In this document: positions 58,333 through 64,000 of the stretch, in pieces | How the letters are laid out: every line of letters starts with the position of its first letter | Position numbering within the stretch: the stretch's first letter is position 1 | NCBI GenBank assembly: GCA_016788205.1 | Contig: JAEUTA010000002.1 | Location: 1 to 64,000, forward strand | Direction: 5' to 3' | Source of the DNA: Flavobacteriales bacterium | GTDB lineage: Bacteria; Bacteroidota; Bacteroidia; Flavobacteriales_F; PHOS-HE28 | Length of the DNA: 64,000 bases | Translations under genes and position numbers: made by a program | The notes under the pieces: model-generated | Seen by the model: the letters and a program-made list of their open reading frames with translations, nothing else | What the model was told of the DNA's origin: nothing | Database searches by the model: none

Positions 58333-58364
58333 TTGCATAGTACCAAACCATGCACATATCTTTG
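58333..58364 (+). promoter_or_regulatory. PadR-gene promoter with overlapping operator-like dyad
   Basis: TATCTTTG (58357-58364) is an exact TAnnTTTG match; TTG (58333-58335) lies 21 bases upstream of it. Between them TGCAT (58334-58338) and ATGCA (58350-58354) form an inverted repeat with an 11-base gap, the geometry expected for a PadR-family dimer site. The gene starts 63 bases further on. Confidence 0.65.
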
Positions 58365-58427
58365 CTTCGTCAAGAACCTTATGCATGACCAACGCCACTC
58401 GTCCGGCACCGCAGGGACGACCGAAGC

Positions 58428-58763
58428 ATGAACGTTGAGAACACCAAAGCACAGATGCGGAAAGGCGTGCTGGAGTACTGCATCCTGAGCACCTTGGCGC
58501 AGGGCGAGCTCTATCCGTCGGACATCATCAGCAAGCTGAAGGATGCCAAACTGATCGTGGTGGAAGGCACGCTCTACCCCCTGCTCACGCGCCTGAAGGA
58601 CTCCGGCCTGCTCACCTACCGCTGGGAGGAATCCCGCTCAGGGCCTCCCCGCAAATACTACACCCTCACCACCGTGGGCGAGAAGTTCCTGACCGAACTG
58701 GACCAGACCTGGGATGAACTGTCGCAGGCCGTGAAGAAAACCACTCGTCGTTCCACCCGTTGA
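58428..58763 (+). CDS. PadR-family transcriptional regulator
   Basis: The 111-residue protein is a short PadR winged helix: RKGVLEYCILSTLAQGELYPSDI, EGTLYPLLTRLKDSGLLTYRW, PRKYYTLTTVGEKFL and a C-terminal dimer helix. PadR proteins are dimeric repressors released by small ligands or by modification. The gene is 41 bases upstream of the PspC gene and almost certainly co-transcribed; in Bacteroidota this pair is common and may respond to membrane stress. Self-control through the dyad at 58334-58354 is likely. Confidence 0.92.
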   Translation: MNVENTKAQMRKGVLEYCILSTLAQGELYPSDIISKLKDAKLIVVEGTLYPLLTRLKDSGLLTYRWEESRSGPPRKYYTLTTVGEKFLTELDQTWDELSQAVKKTTRRSTR

Positions 58764-58804
58764 CCCAAACCCCGCGTGCACCGCACGGTACACGACACCC
58801 ACCC

Positions 58805-60625
58805 ATGAAAAAGACCCTCACCGCCAACATCAGTGGCACGGTGTTCCACATTGAAGAGGACGCCTACGAGAAGCTGCAACGCTACCTGGCCAACATCCGC
58901 AGCCGCTTCACCGGCAGCGATGGCCGCGACGAGATCATGGCCGATATCGAGGCCCGCGTGGCCGAGCTCTTCAACGAGCGCCTCGATGGCAAACGCCAAG
59001 TGGTATCGCTCGCGGATGTGGACCATGTGATGAGCGTGATGGGGCAGCCGGAGGATTTCGCCGAGGGCGAAGCCACTGGCGGGACCGGCGCCGCAGCAGC
59101 GGAACCGCCACCACCGGCTGGCGGTGGCAAGCGCCGCTTCTTCCGGGACACGGAAGACAAGTGGGTGGGCGGCGTGCTGGGTGGTCTGGGTGCCTACATC
59201 GGTGTGGACCCACTGTGGTTCCGCCTGGCCATGATCGTGTTGGTGATGGCCAGTGTGGGCAGCCTCATCCCCATCTACGTCCTGCTCTGGATCCTGGTGC
59301 CCAAGGCCGAGACCGCGGCGGACCGGCTGCAGATGCGCGGCGAAGCCGTTACGGTGGACAACATCAAGCGCGTGGTGGAAGAAGGCGCCGAGCGCATGAA
59401 ACAGAGCGGCGAGCGCGTGGCCAGCGAGGCGCGCGACCTGGGCCGCCAGTGGAACGATGACAGCTACCGGCGCCGCAACCGCGCAGCTGACATCATCGCC
59501 AAGCTCATGGGCGTGCTGCTGCTGGTCATGGCCTTCAGCCTGCTCATGGGACTGGTCACCGGCATGGTGGGCGGCACCGTATCCCTGTGGCACAGCACCT
59601 GGACCGACCAGGACACCGGCATCCTGGACCTCGGCGAGCTGCTCTTCGCCAGCCGCGCACAAGCGCTGTGGTTCGGCATCGGCGTGTTCACCTTGTTGTC
59701 GGTACCCGTCATCGGCCTCTTCCTGGCCGGCTTCCGGCTGCTGCTCAACACCCGCAGCCCGCGCTGGCTGGGCATCGCCCTCACCACCATCTGGTTCGCC
59801 GCCTTCGTGCCGACCATCTGGGGGGCCATGGGCCTGGCCAGTGAGTTCAAGCGGGAGAACAGCGTGCTCACCGAGATCGAGCTGCTGCAACCGGCGCAAG
59901 GCACCCTCTACGTGGATGCGCTGGCACCGGCGGATAGCACCGGCGATTGGAGCGTGCGCTTCGACGATGGCGAACTCGATGTGGACCTCGAAGGTCTGCA
60001 CTGGGAAGATGGTGTGGTCTATGGCGGCTGGGCATCATTGGGCGTGGAACGCAGTGCGGACACCCTCTTCCACCTGAAGGTTGAGCGCGAGGCTCATGGC
60101 GTAACCCCCAAGGTGGCCCGTGGCCGTGCGGAGAACATCAGCTACAACTATCGCCAGGAGGGCGATGTGCTGCTGGTGTCACCGGTGATCCGTTATAACG
60201 CTGCGGACAAGCTGCGCGGACAGGACGTGCGCTACACGCTGGAGGTGCCCCTTGGCAAGAGCGTGTTCCTGCGCCCCGGCAGCGAAGACGTGATCTACGA
60301 CATCAAGAACGTGCACAATATCTACGATGGCGACATGCTCGGCCGTACTTGGACCATGACCGAGCAAGGCCTGCTGGACCTGAACGCATCGCGCAACGAC
60401 AACGCCACCGAAGACAAGCCGCGCGAGGTACCGGCCGACACAATTAAGGCGCCCCAACCGGTGGCCGCCGTGGTGTACCGCGGTACGCCCAAGGCCCGCA
60501 CCCGACCGGCACGAAGGCCCGCTGCGGTGAGGCCCGCCCCTGCCCCCATCGCCGCCGTCGCCGTGGGTCAGCATCCCAGCCTGGTCCCCAACGTGCTGGC
60601 CCTGCTGGCGCAAACACTCTACTGA
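58805..60625 (+). CDS. PspC-domain envelope protein
   Basis: The 606-residue protein has an N-terminal helical domain (1-90: MKKTLTANISGTVFHIEEDAYE, ADIEARVAELF), a PspC domain (about 108-170: WVGGVLGGLGAYIGVDPLWFRLA, IYVLLWILVPKA), then several membrane helices (GVLLLVMAFSLLMGLV, ALWFGIGVFTLLSVPVIGLFLAGF, WLGIALTTIWFAAFVPTIW) and a C-terminal beta domain (about 385-560). PspC proteins sense or stabilise stressed membranes. ATG 58805 starts the conserved N-terminus; a longer frame adds only 15 weak residues. It follows padR. Confidence 0.88.
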   Translation: MKKTLTANISGTVFHIEEDAYEKLQRYLANIRSRFTGSDGRDEIMADIEARVAELFNERLDGKRQVVSLADVDHVMSVMGQPEDFAEGEATGGTGAAAAEPPPPAGGGKRRFFRDTEDKWVGGVLGGLGAYIGVDPLWFRLAMIVLVMASVGSLIPIYVLLWILVPKAETAADRLQMRGEAVTVDNIKRVVEEGAERMKQSGERVASEARDLGRQWNDDSYRRRNRAADIIAKLMGVLLLVMAFSLLMGLVTGMVGGTVSLWHSTWTDQDTGILDLGELLFASRAQALWFGIGVFTLLSVPVIGLFLAGFRLLLNTRSPRWLGIALTTIWFAAFVPTIWGAMGLASEFKRENSVLTEIELLQPAQGTLYVDALAPADSTGDWSVRFDDGELDVDLEGLHWEDGVVYGGWASLGVERSADTLFHLKVEREAHGVTPKVARGRAENISYNYRQEGDVLLVSPVIRYNAADKLRGQDVRYTLEVPLGKSVFLRPGSEDVIYDIKNVHNIYDGDMLGRTWTMTEQGLLDLNASRNDNATEDKPREVPADTIKAPQPVAAVVYRGTPKARTRPARRPAAVRPAPAPIAAVAVGQHPSLVPNVLALLAQTLY

Positions 60626-60630
60626 GACGA

Positions 60631-60770
60631 GCCGCCCCGAAGGGTAACGGAGCAACGAGGGGTCGAAGGTTCCGTGATCGCCCTGTCCATGCCGTTGGCA
60701 CGAAGGCCGCCGCCCGCCTAAGCGGGCACGCGGAAGAGTGTCCCGGATGGACGGGGCGGCTTCCTTTTTT
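60631..60770 (+). other. Structured intergenic element with competing hairpins and T-tract
   Basis: GCCGCCCC (60631-60638) can pair with GGGGCGGC (60753-60760), directly before a CCTTTTTT run. The overlapping stretch ATGGACGGGG (60747-60756) can instead pair with CCCTGTCCAT (60681-60690). An inner hairpin GCCCGC-CTAA-GCGGGC (60712-60727) is always possible. Exclusive pairings before a T-tract suggest an attenuator or a small RNA with its own terminator; it could also be only the end of the pspC transcript. The 343-base stretch from 60626 to 60968 has no gene that I can support; the remaining 200 bases show nothing else clear. Confidence 0.45.
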
Positions 60771-60955
60771 GGAACACCTGTTGCACGACCCGCACGTTAC
60801 CATGATCGCGGGTGAAGCGCGATACATGTTCATCGGCGAGCACACGCGTGCATCGCTAAAGCCTGTAGGCCGATCCACCATCAAAGCTGCGCACCTCTCT
60901 TGATCCGGAGGCATCGAACCGTGTTCGTCCCGCAGCGGCAGCGCGTCCCCGGTGA

Positions 60956-60963
60956 TACCTTCG
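60956..60963 (+). promoter_or_regulatory. -7-like element before arginase-family gene
   Basis: TACCTTCG, identical to the element before mnmD, ends five bases before ATG 60969. Confidence 0.42.
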
Positions 60964-60968
60964 CCGCC

Positions 60969-62018
60969 ATGAGCAAAGCCAGCAAGATCAAGTCCTTCGA
61001 CCCCAACAGCCCGGGCAGCCCCAACGCCGATATCTACGGCCTGCCGTTCACCACGGAGGAGGCGGACATCGTGCTGGTACCCGTGCCTTGGGAGGTGACC
61101 ACGAGCTACGGTGGCGGCACGTCGCACGGGCCCAAGGCCATCTTCGACGCCAGCTTCCAGGTGGACCTTTTCAACCCCGAGTTCCCCGAGCTGTGGAAAC
61201 GCGGGATCGCCATGGACGAGCTGCCCAAGGCGTTGCTGGAGCAGAGCAAAGCGCTGAAGAAAGAGGCGCAACAGGTGATGAAGGTGCTGGTGGAAGGCGG
61301 CGATGCGAAACAGAAGGCCAAGGCGAAGAAGGCGTTGGACCGCATCAACGCGGAGTGCGCGGTGATGAACGACTGGGTGGAGCAGCGCACGGCCTACTGG
61401 CTGGACAAGGGCAAGCTGGTGGGCCTGGTGGGTGGTGACCACAGCACGCCGCTGGGCTTCTTCCGCGCACAGGCCAAGCGGCACAAGCAGTTCGGCATCC
61501 TGCACATGGATGCGCACCTGGACCTGCGGGTGGCCTATGAGGGCTTCACCTACAGCCACGCGAGCATCATGTACAACGCGCTGCCTATCGCACAGCTTAC
61601 CAAGCTGGTGAGCGTGGGCATCCGCGACTTCTGTGCGCAGGAGAACGATGTGTTCCTGAAGAACCGCGGGCGCGTGCGCATCGTGCGCAGTGCCGATGTG
61701 CGCCGGCAGCAGTACGAGGGCATCACGTGGCGCGAACAATGCGACGCCATCATCGCGGGGCTACCGGACAAAGTGCACATCAGCTTCGACATCGATGGGC
61801 TGGACCCCACGCTGTGCCCCAACACCGGCACACCAGTGCCCGGCGGCTTCCAGTACGAGGAGGCCACCTACCTCCTATCGCGCCTGGTGCAAAGCGGCCG
61901 CACCATCATCGGTTTCGACCTGGTGGAAGTATCGCCCGGAAAGGACGAATGGGATGCCAACGTGGGTGCGCGGCTGCTCTACCACCTGTGCGGCGTGCTC
62001 GCGGCCGGCAAGCGCTGA
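60969..62018 (+). CDS. Arginase/agmatinase-family ureohydrolase
   Basis: The 349-residue enzyme has the dinuclear manganese ligands of the family: GGDHS (about 161-165), MDAHLDLR (about 178-185) and SFDIDGLDP (about 275-283), plus TSYGGGTSHGPKAI near the N-terminus. Members cleave guanidino or formimino groups (arginine, agmatine, formimidoylglutamate). An insertion of about 55 residues rich in Lys, Ala and Glu (about 75-135) after the first strand is typical of the Bacteroidota group, whose substrate is mostly untested; formimidoylglutamase would fit with hutH but is not adjacent. ATG 60969 fits the usual length. Confidence 0.85.
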   Translation: MSKASKIKSFDPNSPGSPNADIYGLPFTTEEADIVLVPVPWEVTTSYGGGTSHGPKAIFDASFQVDLFNPEFPELWKRGIAMDELPKALLEQSKALKKEAQQVMKVLVEGGDAKQKAKAKKALDRINAECAVMNDWVEQRTAYWLDKGKLVGLVGGDHSTPLGFFRAQAKRHKQFGILHMDAHLDLRVAYEGFTYSHASIMYNALPIAQLTKLVSVGIRDFCAQENDVFLKNRGRVRIVRSADVRRQQYEGITWREQCDAIIAGLPDKVHISFDIDGLDPTLCPNTGTPVPGGFQYEEATYLLSRLVQSGRTIIGFDLVEVSPGKDEWDANVGARLLYHLCGVLAAGKR

Positions 62019-62024
62019 ATGCGA

Positions 62025-62086
62025 ACCGCAGAGACGCTGAGCTGCACTGATCTCCCTCACCCGCAGCGTCTCCGCGACGCTGCGGT
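62025..62086. repeat. Inverted repeat between convergent genes
   Basis: ACCGCAG (62025-62031) and AGACGCTG (62032-62039) pair with CTGCGGT (62080-62086) and CAGCGTCT (62064-62071). The words ACCGCAGAGACGCTG and CTGCGGTGAA resemble a dispersed intergenic repeat seen in many bacterial genomes; here it sits between convergent stops and could act as a terminator without T-tracts. Confidence 0.55.
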
Positions 62087-62098
62087 GAACTCCGCCCG

Positions 62099-62875
62099 CT
62101 ACTTCACCGCGCTCCGCTCCTTCCACGCCTGCTCCAAGGCGCCCAGGAAATGTGCGCTCTGCTGTGCACCACTGACGCCGTACTTGCGATCGATCACGAA
62201 AAAGGGCACACCGCGGATGCCGAGCTGTTGCGCCTCGCTTTCGTCAGCGCGCACCTCTTCGGTGAAGCCCTTGCCGGCGAGCATGGCGGCCACTTCGGCG
62301 CCGTTGAGGCCGATCTCCTGTGCCAGCCGCACCAGGCTGGCATGGTCCGCGAGGTGCACGCCCTCCACGAAGTAGGCGCGGAACAAGCGCTCCTCGGCCT
62401 CGGCGCCCTTGCCTTTCGTTTTCGCGTACTGGATAAGGCGGTGCGCATGGAACGAGTTGCCGATGACTGCCCTTTCCATCCGGTAGTCGAGCCCCACCGT
62501 CTTCGCGCGGTCCACCACGCCCTGCACACGGGCCTTGGCATCATCGCGGGTGCCGCCATACTTGCTCACGAGCATGCCGTACATGTCGTGCTCGCTGCGC
62601 TCGGGCGCGTGGGGGTCCAGCTCGAAGCTCTTCCACACTACGGTGACATCGGCCTTGTGGGCGAACCGTTCCAGCGCCGTTTCGAACTCGCGCTTGCCGA
62701 TGTAGCAGAAGGGACAAACGACATCGCTCCAGATCTCGATGGTCATGGTCTTGGTGGATGGCGCCGTGCTGGTGGCAGGAGCGGGTAAGGGTTGCAGGAA
62801 TTGGGCCGTGGCAGAAGCGGACAGGACGAGCAGGAGGCTGGTGGACAGCACGGCGCGACGAGTCGACCTCAGCAT
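62099..62875 (-). CDS. Exported DsbA/FrnE-like thioredoxin-fold protein
   Basis: The 258-residue protein has a signal peptide (MLRSTRRAVLSTSLLLVLSASATAQ), a short Pro/Ala/Thr-rich spacer, and a FrnE-type DsbA domain (about 45-250) with redox motif CPFC in SDVVCPFCYIGKREFE, the helical insert (FHAHRLIQYAKTKG, AEERLFRAYF) and the cis-Pro strand IRGVPFFVIDRKY. Most FrnE relatives are cytoplasmic; this one is predicted exported, so it probably acts as a periplasmic thiol-disulfide oxidoreductase or isomerase. ATG 62875 is supported by GATCTTTG four bases before it. Confidence 0.87.
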   Translation of the reverse strand: MLRSTRRAVLSTSLLLVLSASATAQFLQPLPAPATSTAPSTKTMTIEIWSDVVCPFCYIGKREFETALERFAHKADVTVVWKSFELDPHAPERSEHDMYGMLVSKYGGTRDDAKARVQGVVDRAKTVGLDYRMERAVIGNSFHAHRLIQYAKTKGKGAEAEERLFRAYFVEGVHLADHASLVRLAQEIGLNGAEVAAMLAGKGFTEEVRADESEAQQLGIRGVPFFVIDRKYGVSGAQQSAHFLGALEQAWKERSAVK

Positions 62876-62879
62876 GGCA

Positions 62880-62887
62880 CAAAGATC
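62880..62887 (-). promoter_or_regulatory. -7-like element before DsbA-like gene
   Basis: Minus strand GATCTTTG, one change from TAnnTTTG, four bases before ATG 62875. Confidence 0.4.
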
Positions 62888-62969
62888 GTGCGGCTGAACA
62901 CGCGCGCGTGGAGAACTACCCCGGAGTATAGCTGCTCGCCTGCGCGCCACCGGCTTGTTTTACGGTTCG

Positions 62970-64000
62970 ATGCGGCGCGTCCTCCATACCCTCTCCACGG
63001 CATTGGGCCTCTACGCCGCATGCACCGGTGTTGCGCAGGTGACGTGGCGCACGGACAGCCTGATGAGCACCTGGGCGGTGCAGCAACGCCTGGCCGAAGT
63101 GGGCGGTACGCTGGGCCGCGGCGTGGTGCGCGCGGTGGACACGGACGACCTCTACACCGACCTGAAGCGCGAAGCCCCGGGCATACCCGTGTTCGCGGAC
63201 AGCAACGTGGTGCTTTACGCGGACCTCTACGGAGAGCCCTTGCGCGAACAGTTCCGCGTGCTGCTGGGTGTAAGCCAGGTGTATTTCCCCATGATCGAGA
63301 AGGAACTCGCCTTGCAGGGCCTGCCACCGGAGCTGAAGTACCTGCCCATGGCCCTTTCCGCGATGAACACGCAGGCGGCCGCGGCCAACGGTCGCGGTGG
63401 GCTGTGGATGTTGACCTATCCGGTGGCCCTACGCTACGGATTGACCATGACCGGCCACGTGGACGAGCGCCACGACGATGTGAAGAGCACCATGGCGGCG
63501 GGCCGCTACCTGAAGGCGCTGCACGCGCGCTACCGCGACTGGGGGCTCGCCATCATGGCCTTCGCCTGCGGCCCGGCGAACGTGACGCGCGCACAACAAC
63601 GGTCCGGTGGCGCCACGGACTACCGCTCGCTGTACCCCCATTTCACCGAAGGTGAGGCCGAGGTACTTCCGCTGCTGATGGCCTTCATCCACCTTTCGGC
63701 GAACGCCGGGGCACTGGGGCTGGAGCCCATTGAAGTGATGCCGTGGGAAGTGGCCGACACGCTAACCGCCACGCGGCCCATGCAACTGAAGGCACTGGCC
63801 CAGGTGATGCAACTGCCGCTCGCACGCGTACAGGCCCTGAACCCCACGCTGTGCAGCGGGGAAGTGCCCACGGGCCACCCGTTCCACGTGCCGCGCCTGA
63901 TGGCACCGCGCTACGCCACGCTCACCGATTCCATCCAGCGTGTTGAAGAAGCGCTGGCGCAGGCCACCGCTGCGGCATCGCAAGAAGGGACGGAGCAACT
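62970..64000 (+). CDS. MltD-like lytic-transglycosylase-fold protein lacking catalytic Glu (runs off window)
   Basis: The frame is open from ATG 62970 to the window end (at least 343 residues). It has a signal peptide (MRRVLHTLSTALGLYAACTGVAQ), a helical N-region and a transglycosylase fold aligned with MltD: YFPMIEKELALQGLPPELKYLPMA, GGLWMLTYPVALRYGL, HVDERHDD, TMAAGRYLKALHARYRDWGLAIMAF and CGPANVTRAQQRSGG. In active enzymes the motif is ESAxNP; here it is LSAMNT, so the catalytic glutamate is replaced by Leu and the following GLWQFM reads GLWMLT. It probably binds rather than cuts peptidoglycan. A LysM-like segment (MQLKALAQVMQLPLARVQALNP) follows. Confidence 0.82.
   Translation, partial: MRRVLHTLSTALGLYAACTGVAQVTWRTDSLMSTWAVQQRLAEVGGTLGRGVVRAVDTDDLYTDLKREAPGIPVFADSNVVLYADLYGEPLREQFRVLLGVSQVYFPMIEKELALQGLPPELKYLPMALSAMNTQAAAANGRGGLWMLTYPVALRYGLTMTGHVDERHDDVKSTMAAGRYLKALHARYRDWGLAIMAFACGPANVTRAQQRSGGATDYRSLYPHFTEGEAEVLPLLMAFIHLSANAGALGLEPIEVMPWEVADTLTATRPMQLKALAQVMQLPLARVQALNPTLCSGEVPTGHPFHVPRLMAPRYATLTDSIQRVEEALAQATAAASQEGTEQ

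Noticed and set aside
60661..60760. Possible tRNA or tmRNA in the gap after pspC, suggested by GGTCGAAGGTTCC
   Set aside because: No acceptor stem, anticodon stem or CCA end of the right size can be drawn; kept only as a structured element.
62792..63655. 287-residue plus-strand frame near the right edge
   Set aside because: Out of phase with the MltD-like frame starting at 62970, which has a signal peptide and recognisable fold and runs to the window end.

Overview
The window reads as a GC-rich chromosome segment (around 60% by eye) of a Bacteroidota bacterium, most likely a high-GC Flavobacteriales-type lineage; the genus cannot be told from sequence alone. The lineage call rests on several things: six secreted proteins with type IX secretion C-terminal signals (four Por-sorting-like, two gliding-motility/CHU_C-like ending in LVR), an OMP_b-brl-type outer-membrane protein with a carboxypeptidase-like N-domain, a TonB with the YGAYKLR motif, stand-alone MnmD, EttA, a PadR/PspC pair, and a recurring promoter element close to TAnnTTTG (often TACTTTCG or TACCTTCG) 4-30 bases before start codons. 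No rRNA, tRNA, CRISPR, insertion sequence or prophage was recognised.

Layout. 1-3.9 kb: decayed HxlR regulator, coiled-coil and small unknown genes, a 21-bp tandem repeat array (1753-2181), an FN3-domain gene and a degenerate LuxR-type response regulator. 3.9-8.8 kb (minus): a PepSY-like protein, OmpR regulator, histidine kinase and outer-membrane protein, apparently one operon. 8.9-16.2 kb: EamA half-transporter, LRR protein, small secreted/membrane proteins, NUDIX hydrolase, MnmD, two T9SS cargo proteins and an M42 aminopeptidase. 16.2-20.7 kb: a lower-GC small membrane gene, GNAT, GT39 glycosyltransferase and S9 peptidase. 20.9-34.1 kb: CotH and DUF4397 T9SS cargoes, a MerR-B12 regulator with CarH-type ligand motifs, a GlcD-like oxidase and a 2027-residue PKD adhesin. 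34.3-46.9 kb: TonB, hydrolase-TerC pair, hutH overlapping hisS, SBBP-repeat cargo, LLM flavoprotein, acyl-CoA oxidase-like enzyme and small genes.

46.8-53.5 kb (minus) holds the most interesting locus: a soluble M48 metalloprotease gene joined by an ATGA overlap to a 1809-residue protein built as pseudokinase C-lobe, DUF4011-type region, split SF1 helicase, Vsr/DUF559-like nuclease and WGR-like domain. This looks like a two-gene nucleic-acid-targeting, probably anti-phage, system. The core resembles the DUF4011-helicase-Vsr (Hhe) candidates; the pseudokinase, WGR and protease partner are the additions.

53.6-64 kb: PhyH oxygenase, EttA, a second GT39 enzyme, PadR/PspC with a visible promoter-operator, a possible switching RNA hairpin, an arginase-family hydrolase, an exported DsbA-like protein, and a truncated MltD-like protein lacking its catalytic glutamate. 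Apart from the operons named, most genes look like single chromosomal housekeeping or surface genes.
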